From: an uncultured Oscillospiraceae bacterium
Lineage (GTDB): Bacteria > Bacillota > Clostridia > Oscillospirales > Oscillospiraceae
Direction: 5' to 3'
Length of the DNA stretch: 23,505 bases
NCBI GenBank assembly: GCA_905205085.1
Contig: CAJLCG010000027.1
Span: forward strand, 1-23,505
In this document: in pieces, positions 14,863 to 21,277 of the stretch
How the letters are laid out: each line of letters starts with the position of its first letter
Position numbering within the stretch: position 1 is the first letter of the stretch
The notes under the pieces: generated by a model
What the model was told of the DNA's origin: nothing
Databases searched by the model: none
The model's input: only the letters and a program-made list of their open reading frames with translations
Made by a program: the position numbers and the translations under genes

Positions 14863-17018
14863 TGCCGGGACCCAATCATGCCCCCAGAGGGGGATTCCAA
14901 AAGCCCAAGAATATGGGCAAGACTGTCAGCCGTCTGCTGGGCTACCTCACCCGCAGCAAGCTGCCTCTGCTGGCAGTGCTGGGCTGCCTGCTGGTGTCGG
15001 TATGCACCAACCTGGGCGGCTCCTATATGATGCGCGGCATCATCAACGACTTTATCTGGTCGGGCTGTACCGACGTGGCCGGTCTGGCCCAGGCCATCGT
15101 CATGCTGGTGGGCATCTACCTTATCGGCTGTCTGGCCACCTACGGCCAGGCTGCCATAATGGTCCGTCTGGCCCAGCGGGGCGTCAACCGCCTGCGCAAG
15201 GACCTGTTCGACAAGCTCCAGGACCTGCCCCTGAGCTACTTTGACCAGCACCCCCACGGCGAGCTCATGAGCCGCTTTACCAACGACGCGGACAACGTGC
15301 AGCTGGCCCTGGAGCAGAGCGTGGTCTCCCTGTGTTCCAGCTGCCTGATGTTTGTGGGCCTGGTGGGCCTGATGCTCTTTATCAACTGGAAGCTGTTTAT
15401 CGTTACTGCCCTGCTGCTGGTGCTTACCATCCAGCTCTTCAAGCGTCTGGGCGGCCGCAGCCGCAAGTTCTATCAGCAGCAGCAGGCTGCCCTGGGCGAT
15501 GTGAACGGCAATATCCAGGAGATGATTGAGGGCCTGAAGGTAGTCAAGGCCTTTACCCACGAGGAGAAGGCCAAGGAGGAGTTTAAAAAGCTCAACGAGA
15601 CCTACCGGGACGCTGCCCAGAAGGCCAACTACTACTCCACCATGATCATGCCCGTCTCCGGCAACCTGATGAACATCAGCTACGCCCTCACCGCCGCCTT
15701 CGGCGGACTGCTGTCCGTCCTCCAGGGCTTTGACCTGGGCGGCTTGGTGGTCTACCTCAACTACTCCAAGCAGGTGGGCCAGCCCCTCAACCAGATCTCC
15801 CAGCAGATGACCACCCTCCTGTCCGCCCTGGCGGGCGCCGAGCGGATTTTTGAGGTGATGGATACCCAGCCCGAGGTGGACCAGGGCTCCGTCACCCTGG
15901 TGGGTGCCGAGAAGGACGCCAACGGCACCCTGCGGGAGTACACCGGCTCCGGCCGGCCCCACACCTGGGCCTGGAAGACCCCCCGCAGCGCGGGAATGGC
16001 CCTGGTGCCTGTGCTCATTGGCCCGGGAGACTCCCCTGTGGAGCTGGGTCAAGCGGTGCGGGAGCAGAAGGGCCTGCGGCTGCTGGCTCCCCATCAGGAT
16101 TCCACCGATGGAATCTGGGTGCGGGTGGAGCCCGACGGCACGCTGACTCCCATCACCGACCCTGCATCTCTGGCCAACCACGGCTGGGCCTGGAAGTATC
16201 CCGACCGGGAGGGCAGAAACACCCTGCACATCATCCGTGGCACCGTGCGCAACGTGCCCGGGGAGGACTTCTACCTCACCGAGCTCAAGGGCGCGGTCCG
16301 CTTTAACCACGTGGACTTCTCCTATGTCCCCGGCAAGCGCATCCTGAAGGACGTGTCGGTGTACGCCAACCCCGGCCAGAAGATCGCCTTCGTGGGCTCT
16401 ACCGGTGCGGGCAAGACTACCATCACCAACCTCATCAACCGCTTCTACGAGATCGAGGGCGGTCTCATCACCTACGACGGCATTGACGTCAAGGCCATCC
16501 GCAAGGACGATCTGCGCCGCTCCCTGGGTGCGGTGCTCCAGGATACCCACCTGTTCACCGGCACCATTATGGATAACATCCGCTATGGCCGACTGGACGC
16601 CACCGACGAGGAGTGCATTGCCGCCGCCAAGAGCGCCAACGCCCACTCCTTCATCCGCCGCCTGCCCGACGGCTACAACACCATGGTCACCGGCGACGGC
16701 GCCAACCTGTCCCAGGGCCAGCGGCAGCTGCTTGCCATTGCCCGGGCCGCCGTGGCTGATCCCCCGGTGATGATTCTGGACGAGGCCACCTCCTCCATCG
16801 ATACCCGCACCGAGCGGCACATCGAGCAGGGCATGGACGCCCTGATGGAGGGCCGTACCGTCTTTGTCATCGCCCACCGCCTCTCCACCGTGCGCAACTC
16901 CAACTGCATCGTAGTCATCGAGCACGGCGAAATTCAGGAGAAGGGCGACCACCAGCAGCTGCTGGACCAGAAGGGCCGCTACTACCAGCTGTATACCGGT
17001 CAGTTCCAGCTAAGCTAA
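14862..17018 (+). CDS. ABC exporter half-subunit 2 with large insertion between membrane domain and ATPase
   Basis: The partner half-transporter, 718 residues, about 100-130 longer than usual. After an N-terminal cytoplasmic stretch come six membrane helices (to about 335). The ATPase domain has Walker A GSTGAGKT (512-519), signature LSQGQ (616-620), and Walker B ending D640 followed by the catalytic E641. This is the competent half. Residues of about 345-476 (bases 15894-16289) have no counterpart in ordinary exporters. The insertion contains two related motifs, HTWAWKTP (367-374) and HGWAWKYP (440-447), each preceded by a GTL segment. It is in frame, with base use like its surroundings, so it is not an assembly artefact by eye. 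It should lie in the cytoplasm. Confidence 0.92.
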   Translation: MPGPNHAPRGGFQKPKNMGKTVSRLLGYLTRSKLPLLAVLGCLLVSVCTNLGGSYMMRGIINDFIWSGCTDVAGLAQAIVMLVGIYLIGCLATYGQAAIMVRLAQRGVNRLRKDLFDKLQDLPLSYFDQHPHGELMSRFTNDADNVQLALEQSVVSLCSSCLMFVGLVGLMLFINWKLFIVTALLLVLTIQLFKRLGGRSRKFYQQQQAALGDVNGNIQEMIEGLKVVKAFTHEEKAKEEFKKLNETYRDAAQKANYYSTMIMPVSGNLMNISYALTAAFGGLLSVLQGFDLGGLVVYLNYSKQVGQPLNQISQQMTTLLSALAGAERIFEVMDTQPEVDQGSVTLVGAEKDANGTLREYTGSGRPHTWAWKTPRSAGMALVPVLIGPGDSPVELGQAVREQKGLRLLAPHQDSTDGIWVRVEPDGTLTPITDPASLANHGWAWKYPDREGRNTLHIIRGTVRNVPGEDFYLTELKGAVRFNHVDFSYVPGKRILKDVSVYANPGQKIAFVGSTGAGKTTITNLINRFYEIEGGLITYDGIDVKAIRKDDLRRSLGAVLQDTHLFTGTIMDNIRYGRLDATDEECIAAAKSANAHSFIRRLPDGYNTMVTGDGANLSQGQRQLLAIARAAVADPPVMILDEATSSIDTRTERHIEQGMDALMEGRTVFVIAHRLSTVRNSNCIVVIEHGEIQEKGDHQQLLDQKGRYYQLYTGQFQLS

Positions 17019-17030
17019 CGGTTTGACCAT

Positions 17031-17062
17031 AAAAAAAGACCGCCGAAAGGCGGTCTTTTTTT
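17031..17062. terminator. Bidirectional terminator between the ABC exporter operon and mntP
   Basis: A perfect 14-bp inverted repeat: AAAAAAAGACCGCC (17031-17044), a GAAA tetraloop, and GGCGGTCTTTTTTT (17049-17062). It gives a GC-rich stem and a seven-base U-tract on both strands. It serves the convergent exporter operon and mntP. Confidence 0.95.
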
Positions 17063-17064
17063 GC

Positions 17065-17634
17065 TTAAATCAGGCCCAGGTGCTCCACCAGGATCTTGCA
17101 GCCCATAAGGATGAGGACAATACCTCCGGCCAGCTCGGCCCGGGACTTGCCCCGCTCGCCTACGATGCCCCCCGCCTTCACGCCGATGGCGGAGAGGACG
17201 AAGGTAGTCACGCCGATGAGGGAGACGGCCCACAGGATATCCGCCTGGTCCAGCTGGAGAAAGGCGAAGGTGATGCCCACAGTGAGGGCGTCAATGCTGG
17301 TGGCCACCGCCAGGGGCAGCATGGCCTTGGGGGCAAAGGAGGCCCCCACCTCTTCCTCCTCCTGGCTGCGGGACTCCCGCACCATGTTCAGACCGATGAG
17401 GCCCAGCAGCAAAAAGGCGATCCAGTGGTCCACGTTGGAGATAAAGCTCTGGAACCGGGACCCCAGCAGCCAGCCCAGGAAGGGCATCAGGGCCTGAAAG
17501 CCGCCAAACCAGATTCCGGCGGTGAGGGCGTGACTCAGGCGCACCCGCCCCGCCGACAGGCCCTTGCACACCGACACGGCAAAGGCGTCCATGGACAGAC
17601 CCACCGCGATGATAAACAGCTCCCCAATACTCAT
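17065..17634 (-). CDS. mntP: Manganese efflux pump MntP
   Basis: A 189-residue inner-membrane Mn(II) exporter of six helices. The two family motifs with essential aspartates are present: GLSMDAFAVS (D16) and ATSIDALTVG (D115). They belong to the two halves of the internally duplicated fold. A hydrophilic loop with a Q-E-E-E-E run (91-95) lies between helices 3 and 4. The ATG at 17634 follows GGGGAGGAG. The leader carries a yybP-ykoY riboswitch and a terminator, which independently supports a manganese role. It is convergent with the ABC exporter operon. Confidence 0.95.
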   Translation of the reverse strand: MSIGELFIIAVGLSMDAFAVSVCKGLSAGRVRLSHALTAGIWFGGFQALMPFLGWLLGSRFQSFISNVDHWIAFLLLGLIGLNMVRESRSQEEEEVGASFAPKAMLPLAVATSIDALTVGITFAFLQLDQADILWAVSLIGVTTFVLSAIGVKAGGIVGERGKSRAELAGGIVLILMGCKILVEHLGLI

Positions 17635-17653
17635 AAAAACTCCTCCCCGCCGG

Positions 17654-17694
17654 CAAAAAAACGAGACCTATCCGTTCTCACGGATAAGTCTCGT
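17654..17694 (-). terminator. Riboswitch-controlled terminator in the mntP leader
   Basis: On the minus strand ACGAGACTTATCCGT (17680-17694) pairs with ACGGATAGGTCTCGT (17661-17675) around GAGA, with one G-U pair, followed by seven Us (17654-17660). It lies directly after the aptamer and 20 bases before the mntP start codon. It therefore is the expression platform: Mn(II) binding should prevent its formation. Confidence 0.88.
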
Positions 17695-17785
17695 CATGTA
17701 AAACAAAGCCAGAGGTACTGAAACCCCAGTATGTTGACCTTGCTACGCGGGAAACCCGCGCCGACTACTCCCTTATGTGTAGGGG
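17695..17785 (-). ncRNA. yybP-ykoY manganese riboswitch aptamer
   Basis: Reading the minus strand, the leader contains AAGGGAGTAG (near 17765-17774), a GCGGG-TTT-CCCGC hairpin, then GGTCAACATACTGG with a hairpin ATACTG/CAGTA, and a closing strand ending near CTTTGTTTTACATG. These are the recognisable yybP-ykoY parts: GGGAGUAG loop 1, a variable hairpin, and the ACAUACUG loop 3 that contacts Mn(II). In known cases this riboswitch turns on Mn exporters such as mntP when Mn(II) is high. Exact helix ends are approximate. Confidence 0.88.
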
Positions 17786-17786
17786 G

Positions 17787-17816
17787 ATGGTATCATGTTT
17801 CTGGGGGATTAGTCAA
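17787..17816 (-). promoter_or_regulatory. Promoter of the mntP riboswitch transcript
   Basis: On the minus strand TTGACT (17811-17816) is followed after 18 bases by TACCAT (17787-17792), which is preceded by TGA to make an extended -10. Transcription would begin just before the aptamer, leaving a leader of about 145 bases. Confidence 0.65.
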
Positions 17817-17847
17817 GACAAACTGTGTCGAAGAAAAATGTTTTGGC

Positions 17848-18204
17848 TTAATATTTTTCCAGCTTCTCCAGATCCATGACAAACACGGTCACGCCGCCCA
17901 GCTCCACATTGACGGGCACCGAGGGCATGGCAGCGGCATACTGGCTGCCGGTGGGCATGGCTACGTTGGAATAGATGGTCTGCTTGCGCTTGCCGGCGCA
18001 CTGCTTCAAGATCTCCAGGGCCTTGTCCAGCTGATCGGCGGGCACGCCCAGCATGATGGTGATGTTCTTTTTCTTCCAGAAACCGCCGGTGGAACTGAGC
18101 ATGGTGACAAAAAATCCGTTTTTGTTCAGCTGGCTGACGGTAGCGTCGTAATCGTCCTCCTGGACCACGGCCATAATAAGCTTGCTGTGGGTGTTCATAT
18201 CCAT
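17848..18204 (-). CDS. darA: Cyclic-di-AMP receptor, DarA/PstA (PII-like) family
   Basis: A 118-residue PII-like trimeric protein that binds cyclic di-AMP, the second messenger tied to potassium, osmolyte and cell-wall control. It matches the B. subtilis DarA pattern: KLIMAVVQ at the N-terminus, the ligand-contacting TGGF (with FVTMLSSTGGFWKKKN), MLGV, a middle loop with K-R-K-Q, and the C-terminal VELGGVTVFVMDLEKLEKY. The DarA output partner is unknown in general. ATG 18204 is used because GAGGT lies seven bases upstream; GTG 18207 and ATG 18198 are alternatives. A possible -10, TATGAT, lies at 18282-18287. No terminator separates it from mntP downstream, so read-through into the mntP leader is possible. 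Confidence 0.92.
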   Translation of the reverse strand: MDMNTHSKLIMAVVQEDDYDATVSQLNKNGFFVTMLSSTGGFWKKKNITIMLGVPADQLDKALEILKQCAGKRKQTIYSNVAMPTGSQYAAAMPSVPVNVELGGVTVFVMDLEKLEKY

Positions 18205-18356
18205 CACTAGGACCTCGCTCTCGTGAAGATGTAACCGCCCTGTGGTAGATTGGGGGGCGGCGGGATGGTATCCTAGTGCATATCATACAACATCTGCCGG
18301 GAAAAGAAAAGCGGGAAATGCCGCAGACCAGCCCCGGCGAAAAAATGATTCCATTT

Positions 18357-18386
18357 TGTAACCTTTTCCTCCGCCGGCCCATCTTA
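18357..18386 (+). promoter_or_regulatory. Candidate ECF-type autoregulatory promoter of the sigma factor operon
   Basis: TGTAACCTTTT (from 18357) resembles the ECF -35 TGAAAC-N-TTT, and CATCTTAA (from 18380) sits 17 bases later, where a CGTC-like -10 would lie. SigV-type factors usually transcribe their own operon from such sites. Two mismatches to consensus keep this tentative. The rest of the 236-bp darA-sigma spacer shows no gene. Confidence 0.35.
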
Positions 18387-18443
18387 AGAGATGATCAGCT
18401 GATTCATCAAACCAAACCCAAGGAAAGGAGCCCACCCCTGCCT

Positions 18444-18932
18444 ATGGTCACCCAGTTCATGGACAAAGAAACCTTCTGCGCCCATATTCTGGAGTATGAG
18501 AGCGCCATGTACCGCGCCGCCCGGTCCATCCTGAACAATCCGGAGGACGTGGAGGATGCGGTGCAGGAGGCCATCTGCTCTGCCTTTGCCCATCGGGGTG
18601 ACCTGCGGGACCCACAGCGCTTCAAGCCGTGGCTGCTGCGGATCGTGGTCAATACCTGCTATGAGACCTGCCGCAAGCAGAAGAAGGTCATCGACCTGGG
18701 ACAGGTGGAGGGCGTGCTGGAGGCCCCCGATGCCGACCCCACCGAGGCCATTACTCTGTGGCAGGCGGTGCTGGAGCTGCCCGAGTCGCTGCGGGCGGCG
18801 GTCACCTTGTTTTATTACGAGGACTGCACCGTGGCCCAGATCGCCCAGATTCTGAATATCTCCCAGGGGGCGGTAAAGCTGCGGCTCAACCGGGGGCGGG
18901 CGCGTCTGCGGACGATTTTAAATGAGGATTGA
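18444..18932 (+). CDS. sigV: ECF RNA polymerase sigma factor, SigV-like
   Basis: A 162-residue extracytoplasmic-function sigma factor. Region 2 (about 18-82) has YRAARSILNNPEDVEDAVQE and RFKPWLLRIVVNTCYE; region 4 (about 105-160) has LPESLRAAVTLFYYEDCT and QIAQILNISQGAVKLRLNRG. Spacing and wording resemble B. subtilis SigV (166 residues), and the downstream partner supports that assignment. The ATG at 18444 is chosen, although AGGAAAGGAG (18421-18430) lies 13 bases before it. An in-frame CTG at 18438 would have the better spacing, so start choice is uncertain. The longer frame from 18276 lacks homology before residue 57 and is rejected. Confidence 0.85.
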   Translation: MVTQFMDKETFCAHILEYESAMYRAARSILNNPEDVEDAVQEAICSAFAHRGDLRDPQRFKPWLLRIVVNTCYETCRKQKKVIDLGQVEGVLEAPDADPTEAITLWQAVLELPESLRAAVTLFYYEDCTVAQIAQILNISQGAVKLRLNRGRARLRTILNED

Positions 18933-18940
18933 GGTACATT

Positions 18941-19789
18941 ATGGATCATTTTGACGAGCAACTGAAACAGCGGGCCCGGCAGGAACCCTTCCAAACGCCC
19001 TCGTCCTATCGGCGCAGGGTGGAGGAGACCTGTGCCGCCCTGGAGGAGGAGTCCCCGGCCCAGCCCCGGCGAGGAGGGCGGCGGGGAAGGTGGCGGGCGT
19101 GGTCAGCCGCGGCGGCGGTGACTTTGCTTGTGGCCCTGCCTAACGTGTCCGGCTCGGCGGCCAAGGCCATGGAGCAGGTTCCGGTGCTGGGCAGCCTGGT
19201 GCGGGTGGTCACCCTGCGCAACTACTTTTATGACGACGGCCACAGCAGCGCCGACGTGTCGGTGCCCCAGGTAGACGGAGCGGGCCAGGCTGGGGATGAT
19301 GTGAACCAGGCGATCCAGGAGAACATCTACCAGCTGCTGGATGAGTTTTATGCCGATGTGGACCAGATCGCCCAGGGGGGCGGCTACCAGGGGCTGAGCG
19401 TGTCCTACGACGTGGTCACCGACAATGAGCACTGGTTCACTCTGCGGGTGAACGCGGTGCGCACCCAGGGCAGCAGCGATGAGATGCTGCGCTACTACCA
19501 CATCAATAAGGATACGGGAAAGGTGGCCACCCTGTCCAGCCTGTTCCCGGAGGACAGCGACTATGTGGCGGTGCTGTCCCAGCAGGTGAAGGACTGGCTG
19601 AAGGGGCGGGAGGACGCCTTTTTCTACCAGGAATTTACCTCCATTGACCCCGAACAGAGCTTCTACTGGGGAGAGGACGGATCTCTGGTGCTGGTCTTTG
19701 ACGAGGGCAGCGTGCTGCCCGCAGCCTCTGGAAATCCGGAGGTGACCATCCCCGCCCAGGTGGTGCAGCAGCTGATGGAAGGGGCGTAA
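18941..19789 (+). CDS. rsiV: RsiV-like anti-sigma factor (DUF3298), putative lysozyme sensor
   Basis: A 282-residue membrane-anchored anti-sigma factor, almost the length of B. subtilis RsiV (285). It has a cytoplasmic N-terminus (1-52) that should hold the sigma factor, one membrane helix (about 53-72), and an extracellular domain with the DUF3298 fold. Recognisable shared stretches are AKAMEQVPVLGSLVRVVT just after the helix, SYDVVTDN, YHINKDTGKVATLSSLF, and FDEGSVLPAASGNPEVTIP near the end. A-K-A (74-76) sits where signal peptidase cuts RsiV after lysozyme binding. ATG 18941 follows GAGGT by five bases; a TTG at 18929 overlaps the sigma stop and is less likely. The lysozyme role is inferred from the family. 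Confidence 0.85.
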   Translation: MDHFDEQLKQRARQEPFQTPSSYRRRVEETCAALEEESPAQPRRGGRRGRWRAWSAAAAVTLLVALPNVSGSAAKAMEQVPVLGSLVRVVTLRNYFYDDGHSSADVSVPQVDGAGQAGDDVNQAIQENIYQLLDEFYADVDQIAQGGGYQGLSVSYDVVTDNEHWFTLRVNAVRTQGSSDEMLRYYHINKDTGKVATLSSLFPEDSDYVAVLSQQVKDWLKGREDAFFYQEFTSIDPEQSFYWGEDGSLVLVFDEGSVLPAASGNPEVTIPAQVVQQLMEGA

Positions 19790-19851
19790 TGAGGGGAAAA
19801 CCCAGGGCAGAGTGGATGGGATATAGCGGGTGTTAATTTTTGGCCGTTGCC

Positions 19852-19880
19852 TTGACAAGCGGGGGAGGGGCTGTTATAGT
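19852..19880 (+). promoter_or_regulatory. Strong sigma-A promoter of the second marR gene
   Basis: A consensus TTGACA (19852-19857) and TATAGT (19875-19880) are 17 bases apart, 31 bases before the ATG. It is the best promoter in the window. No terminator is visible in the 62 bases between the rsiV stop and this site, so read-through could also contribute. Confidence 0.8.
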
Positions 19881-19910
19881 CGAATTACCCCGCAAAGGAG
19901 GTCTTGTTTG

Positions 19911-20345
19911 ATGGCCTGGGATTTTTTTGCCCACACCCGCACCCTGGAACTGCTCTACCACAAAATGCAGGCCCCGGTGCTGGAGGAATATAAGCTGACG
20001 CAGATTGAGTTGGATGTGCTGCTCTTTCTCTCTCACCACCCCCAGCAGGACACTGCCAAGGATATTGTAGAGATTCGCCGCCTGACGAAATCCCACGTCT
20101 CCGCCGCGGTGGAGGGGCTGGTGCAGCGGCAGTATCTCCAGCGGCTGCGCCGCCCGGACAATAAAAAGCTCATTCATCTGGTGCTGCTGCCCGACGCCAT
20201 GCCCGCGGTCCAGGCGGGTCAGGCCAAGCAGAAGGCTTTTTTCCAGACACTGAAAAAGGGATTTGATCCCCAGGAGGTCCAGGTGCTCAACGCCATGCTC
20301 AAGCGCATGGGGGACAACGCCAAAGAGGCCTATGCACAACTATAA
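19911..20345 (+). CDS. MarR-family transcriptional regulator (stand-alone)
   Basis: A 144-residue winged-helix protein. The DNA-binding part reads LTQIELDVLLFLSHHP, then IRRLTKSHVSAAVEGLVQRQYLQRLRRPDNKKLIHLVLL, a MarR helix-turn-helix and wing. The last 45 residues form the dimerisation helices. ATG 19911 is chosen because the near-perfect AAAGGAGGT (19894-19902) precedes it; an upstream in-frame start at 19830 would overlap the promoter. It has its own strong promoter and terminator, so it is monocistronic. It is convergent with the GntR-ABC operon. Its targets cannot be read from context. Confidence 0.86.
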   Translation: MAWDFFAHTRTLELLYHKMQAPVLEEYKLTQIELDVLLFLSHHPQQDTAKDIVEIRRLTKSHVSAAVEGLVQRQYLQRLRRPDNKKLIHLVLLPDAMPAVQAGQAKQKAFFQTLKKGFDPQEVQVLNAMLKRMGDNAKEAYAQL

Positions 20346-20385
20346 AAATCCGGCCCGTCTCTCTGTTGAGACGGGCCGGATTTTT
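20344..20385. terminator. Bidirectional terminator between marR and the GntR-ABC operon
   Basis: An 18-bp perfect stem, AAAAATCCGGCCCGTCTC (20344-20361) with GAGACGGGCCGGATTTTT (20368-20385), closes on a TCTGTT loop and has U-tracts on both strands. It begins at the marR stop codon and lies two bases from the stop of the 66-residue gene on the other strand. Confidence 0.95.
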
Positions 20386-20387
20386 TA

Positions 20388-20588
20388 TCATTCCGATTTG
20401 TCCGAACTAATAGAACGGGTCTGGGTCCCAAAGTAAAAGGCAATGACCACGGAAAAAATGGTCAAAAAGCTCTGTACGTCCACCTGGCCGGTGGCCGTCA
20501 TGTGGCCAAACACGCCGGTGAGCATCAGGGTGACCAGGCTTTTCACATCCAGCAGCTGGGACAGAAGCCTGCGAATAAAGGCGCCCAT
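20388..20588 (-). CDS. Small two-helix membrane protein of unknown function (holin-like in appearance)
   Basis: A 66-residue protein with a basic N-terminus (FIRRLLSQLLDVKS), two hydrophobic segments (about 17-34 and 40-56, the second reading FLTIFSVVIAFYFGTQ), and a polar tail. Small proteins with the LLDVKSLVTL...FYFGTQ pattern are, from memory, common in clostridial genomes and prophages, but I know no established function. AAGGAGGAATCCCT precedes the ATG, so translation is well supported. It starts 47 bases after the second permease gene and ends at the shared terminator, so it is probably the last gene of the GntR-ABC operon. No neighbouring phage genes are present. Confidence 0.68.
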   Translation of the reverse strand: MGAFIRRLLSQLLDVKSLVTLMLTGVFGHMTATGQVDVQSFLTIFSVVIAFYFGTQTRSISSDKSE

Positions 20589-20635
20589 AGGGATTCCTCC
20601 TTCCCGGCCATCCTATGCCGGGAGCGGGGGAGTGG

Positions 20636-21271
20636 TTATTCGGGCACCGGGGCCCGGAGCAGATACCAGATAGACCAGCAGAAGGCCAGAAACAGGGCGG
20701 CCCCGCTTGCAATGCCCGGCAGAGTCAGGTCGGGCAGGTGGTCCAGATAGGAGTTGAAAATCTGGGGGATGAAACAAACCGACATCCAGATCGCCCACAG
20801 GGCCCACATGCCCTTCTTGCCGAAGCGGTGGAGAATGGTGCCGCACAGTGCTCCCATAGCTATGGCGGCCAAGGGGATGGCAAACCAGGCCCACAGGGGC
20901 AGGGAGAAGATCTCCGTGTTGGGAGGGACATCCCTGCGGATGGAGACCAACAGCCCTTCCGCGCCGGTGAGCAGAGCGGACAGAAGCATGCAGAACAGGG
21001 CCACAGTCGCCGCCACGCCAAAGGTCAGGGCCAGGGAACGGCGGCGGGTGCTGCCGAAGCGCACCAGGTGAGAAAACTGAAAGCCGAAGTAGCTCAGGGA
21101 GAAAATGAGGATCAGAAAGGCGCTGACAATGGGCAAAATCAGGCCGGAAATCATCAGGGGAGGACTGCTGAATAAGATGCTGGGGAGCAGGGAGAGCAGG
21201 AGGGCGCCCGCCAGCACCCCGGCGCAGATGGCAAAGTCATCCCAGCAGCTGCGCAGTAATTTCACATACAT
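20636..21271 (-). CDS. ABC transporter permease subunit (six-helix), second of the pair
   Basis: About 211 residues and strongly hydrophobic, with about six membrane helices (for example CAGVLAGALLLSLLPSILF, LILPIVSAFLILIFSLSYFG and GAALFLAFCWSIWYLL). The cytoplasmic motif GSTRRRSLALTFGV resembles the G-x-T-R-R element of ABC-2-type permeases. The first ATG (21277) directly abuts the stop of the preceding permease; the second ATG (21271) is preferred because GAGGTGA then has normal spacing. It has no ATPase or binding domain. With the preceding permease and ATPase it should form an ABC export or signalling complex like Ytr or bacitracin-type systems. Confidence 0.75.
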   Translation of the reverse strand: MYVKLLRSCWDDFAICAGVLAGALLLSLLPSILFSSPPLMISGLILPIVSAFLILIFSLSYFGFQFSHLVRFGSTRRRSLALTFGVAATVALFCMLLSALLTGAEGLLVSIRRDVPPNTEIFSLPLWAWFAIPLAAIAMGALCGTILHRFGKKGMWALWAIWMSVCFIPQIFNSYLDHLPDLTLPGIASGAALFLAFCWSIWYLLRAPVPE

Positions 21272-21277
21272 TCCCAT

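Noticed and set aside
13015..16952. Long minus-strand frames (606 and 704 residues) opposite the ABC exporter genes
   Set aside because: They are H-, G- and Q-rich antisense readings without ribosome binding sites or motifs.
17023..17721. 232-residue plus-strand frame opposite mntP and its leader
   Set aside because: It runs through a terminator and the riboswitch and has no motif; mntP is well supported.
18276..18443. N-terminal extension of the sigma factor by 56 codons
   Set aside because: It would cross the candidate ECF promoter and the ribosome binding site, and the added residues match nothing in sigma factors.
20388..20588. Considered as evidence for a prophage
   Set aside because: No integrase, structural, lysis or attachment-site sequences are near; a single holin-like gene is not enough.
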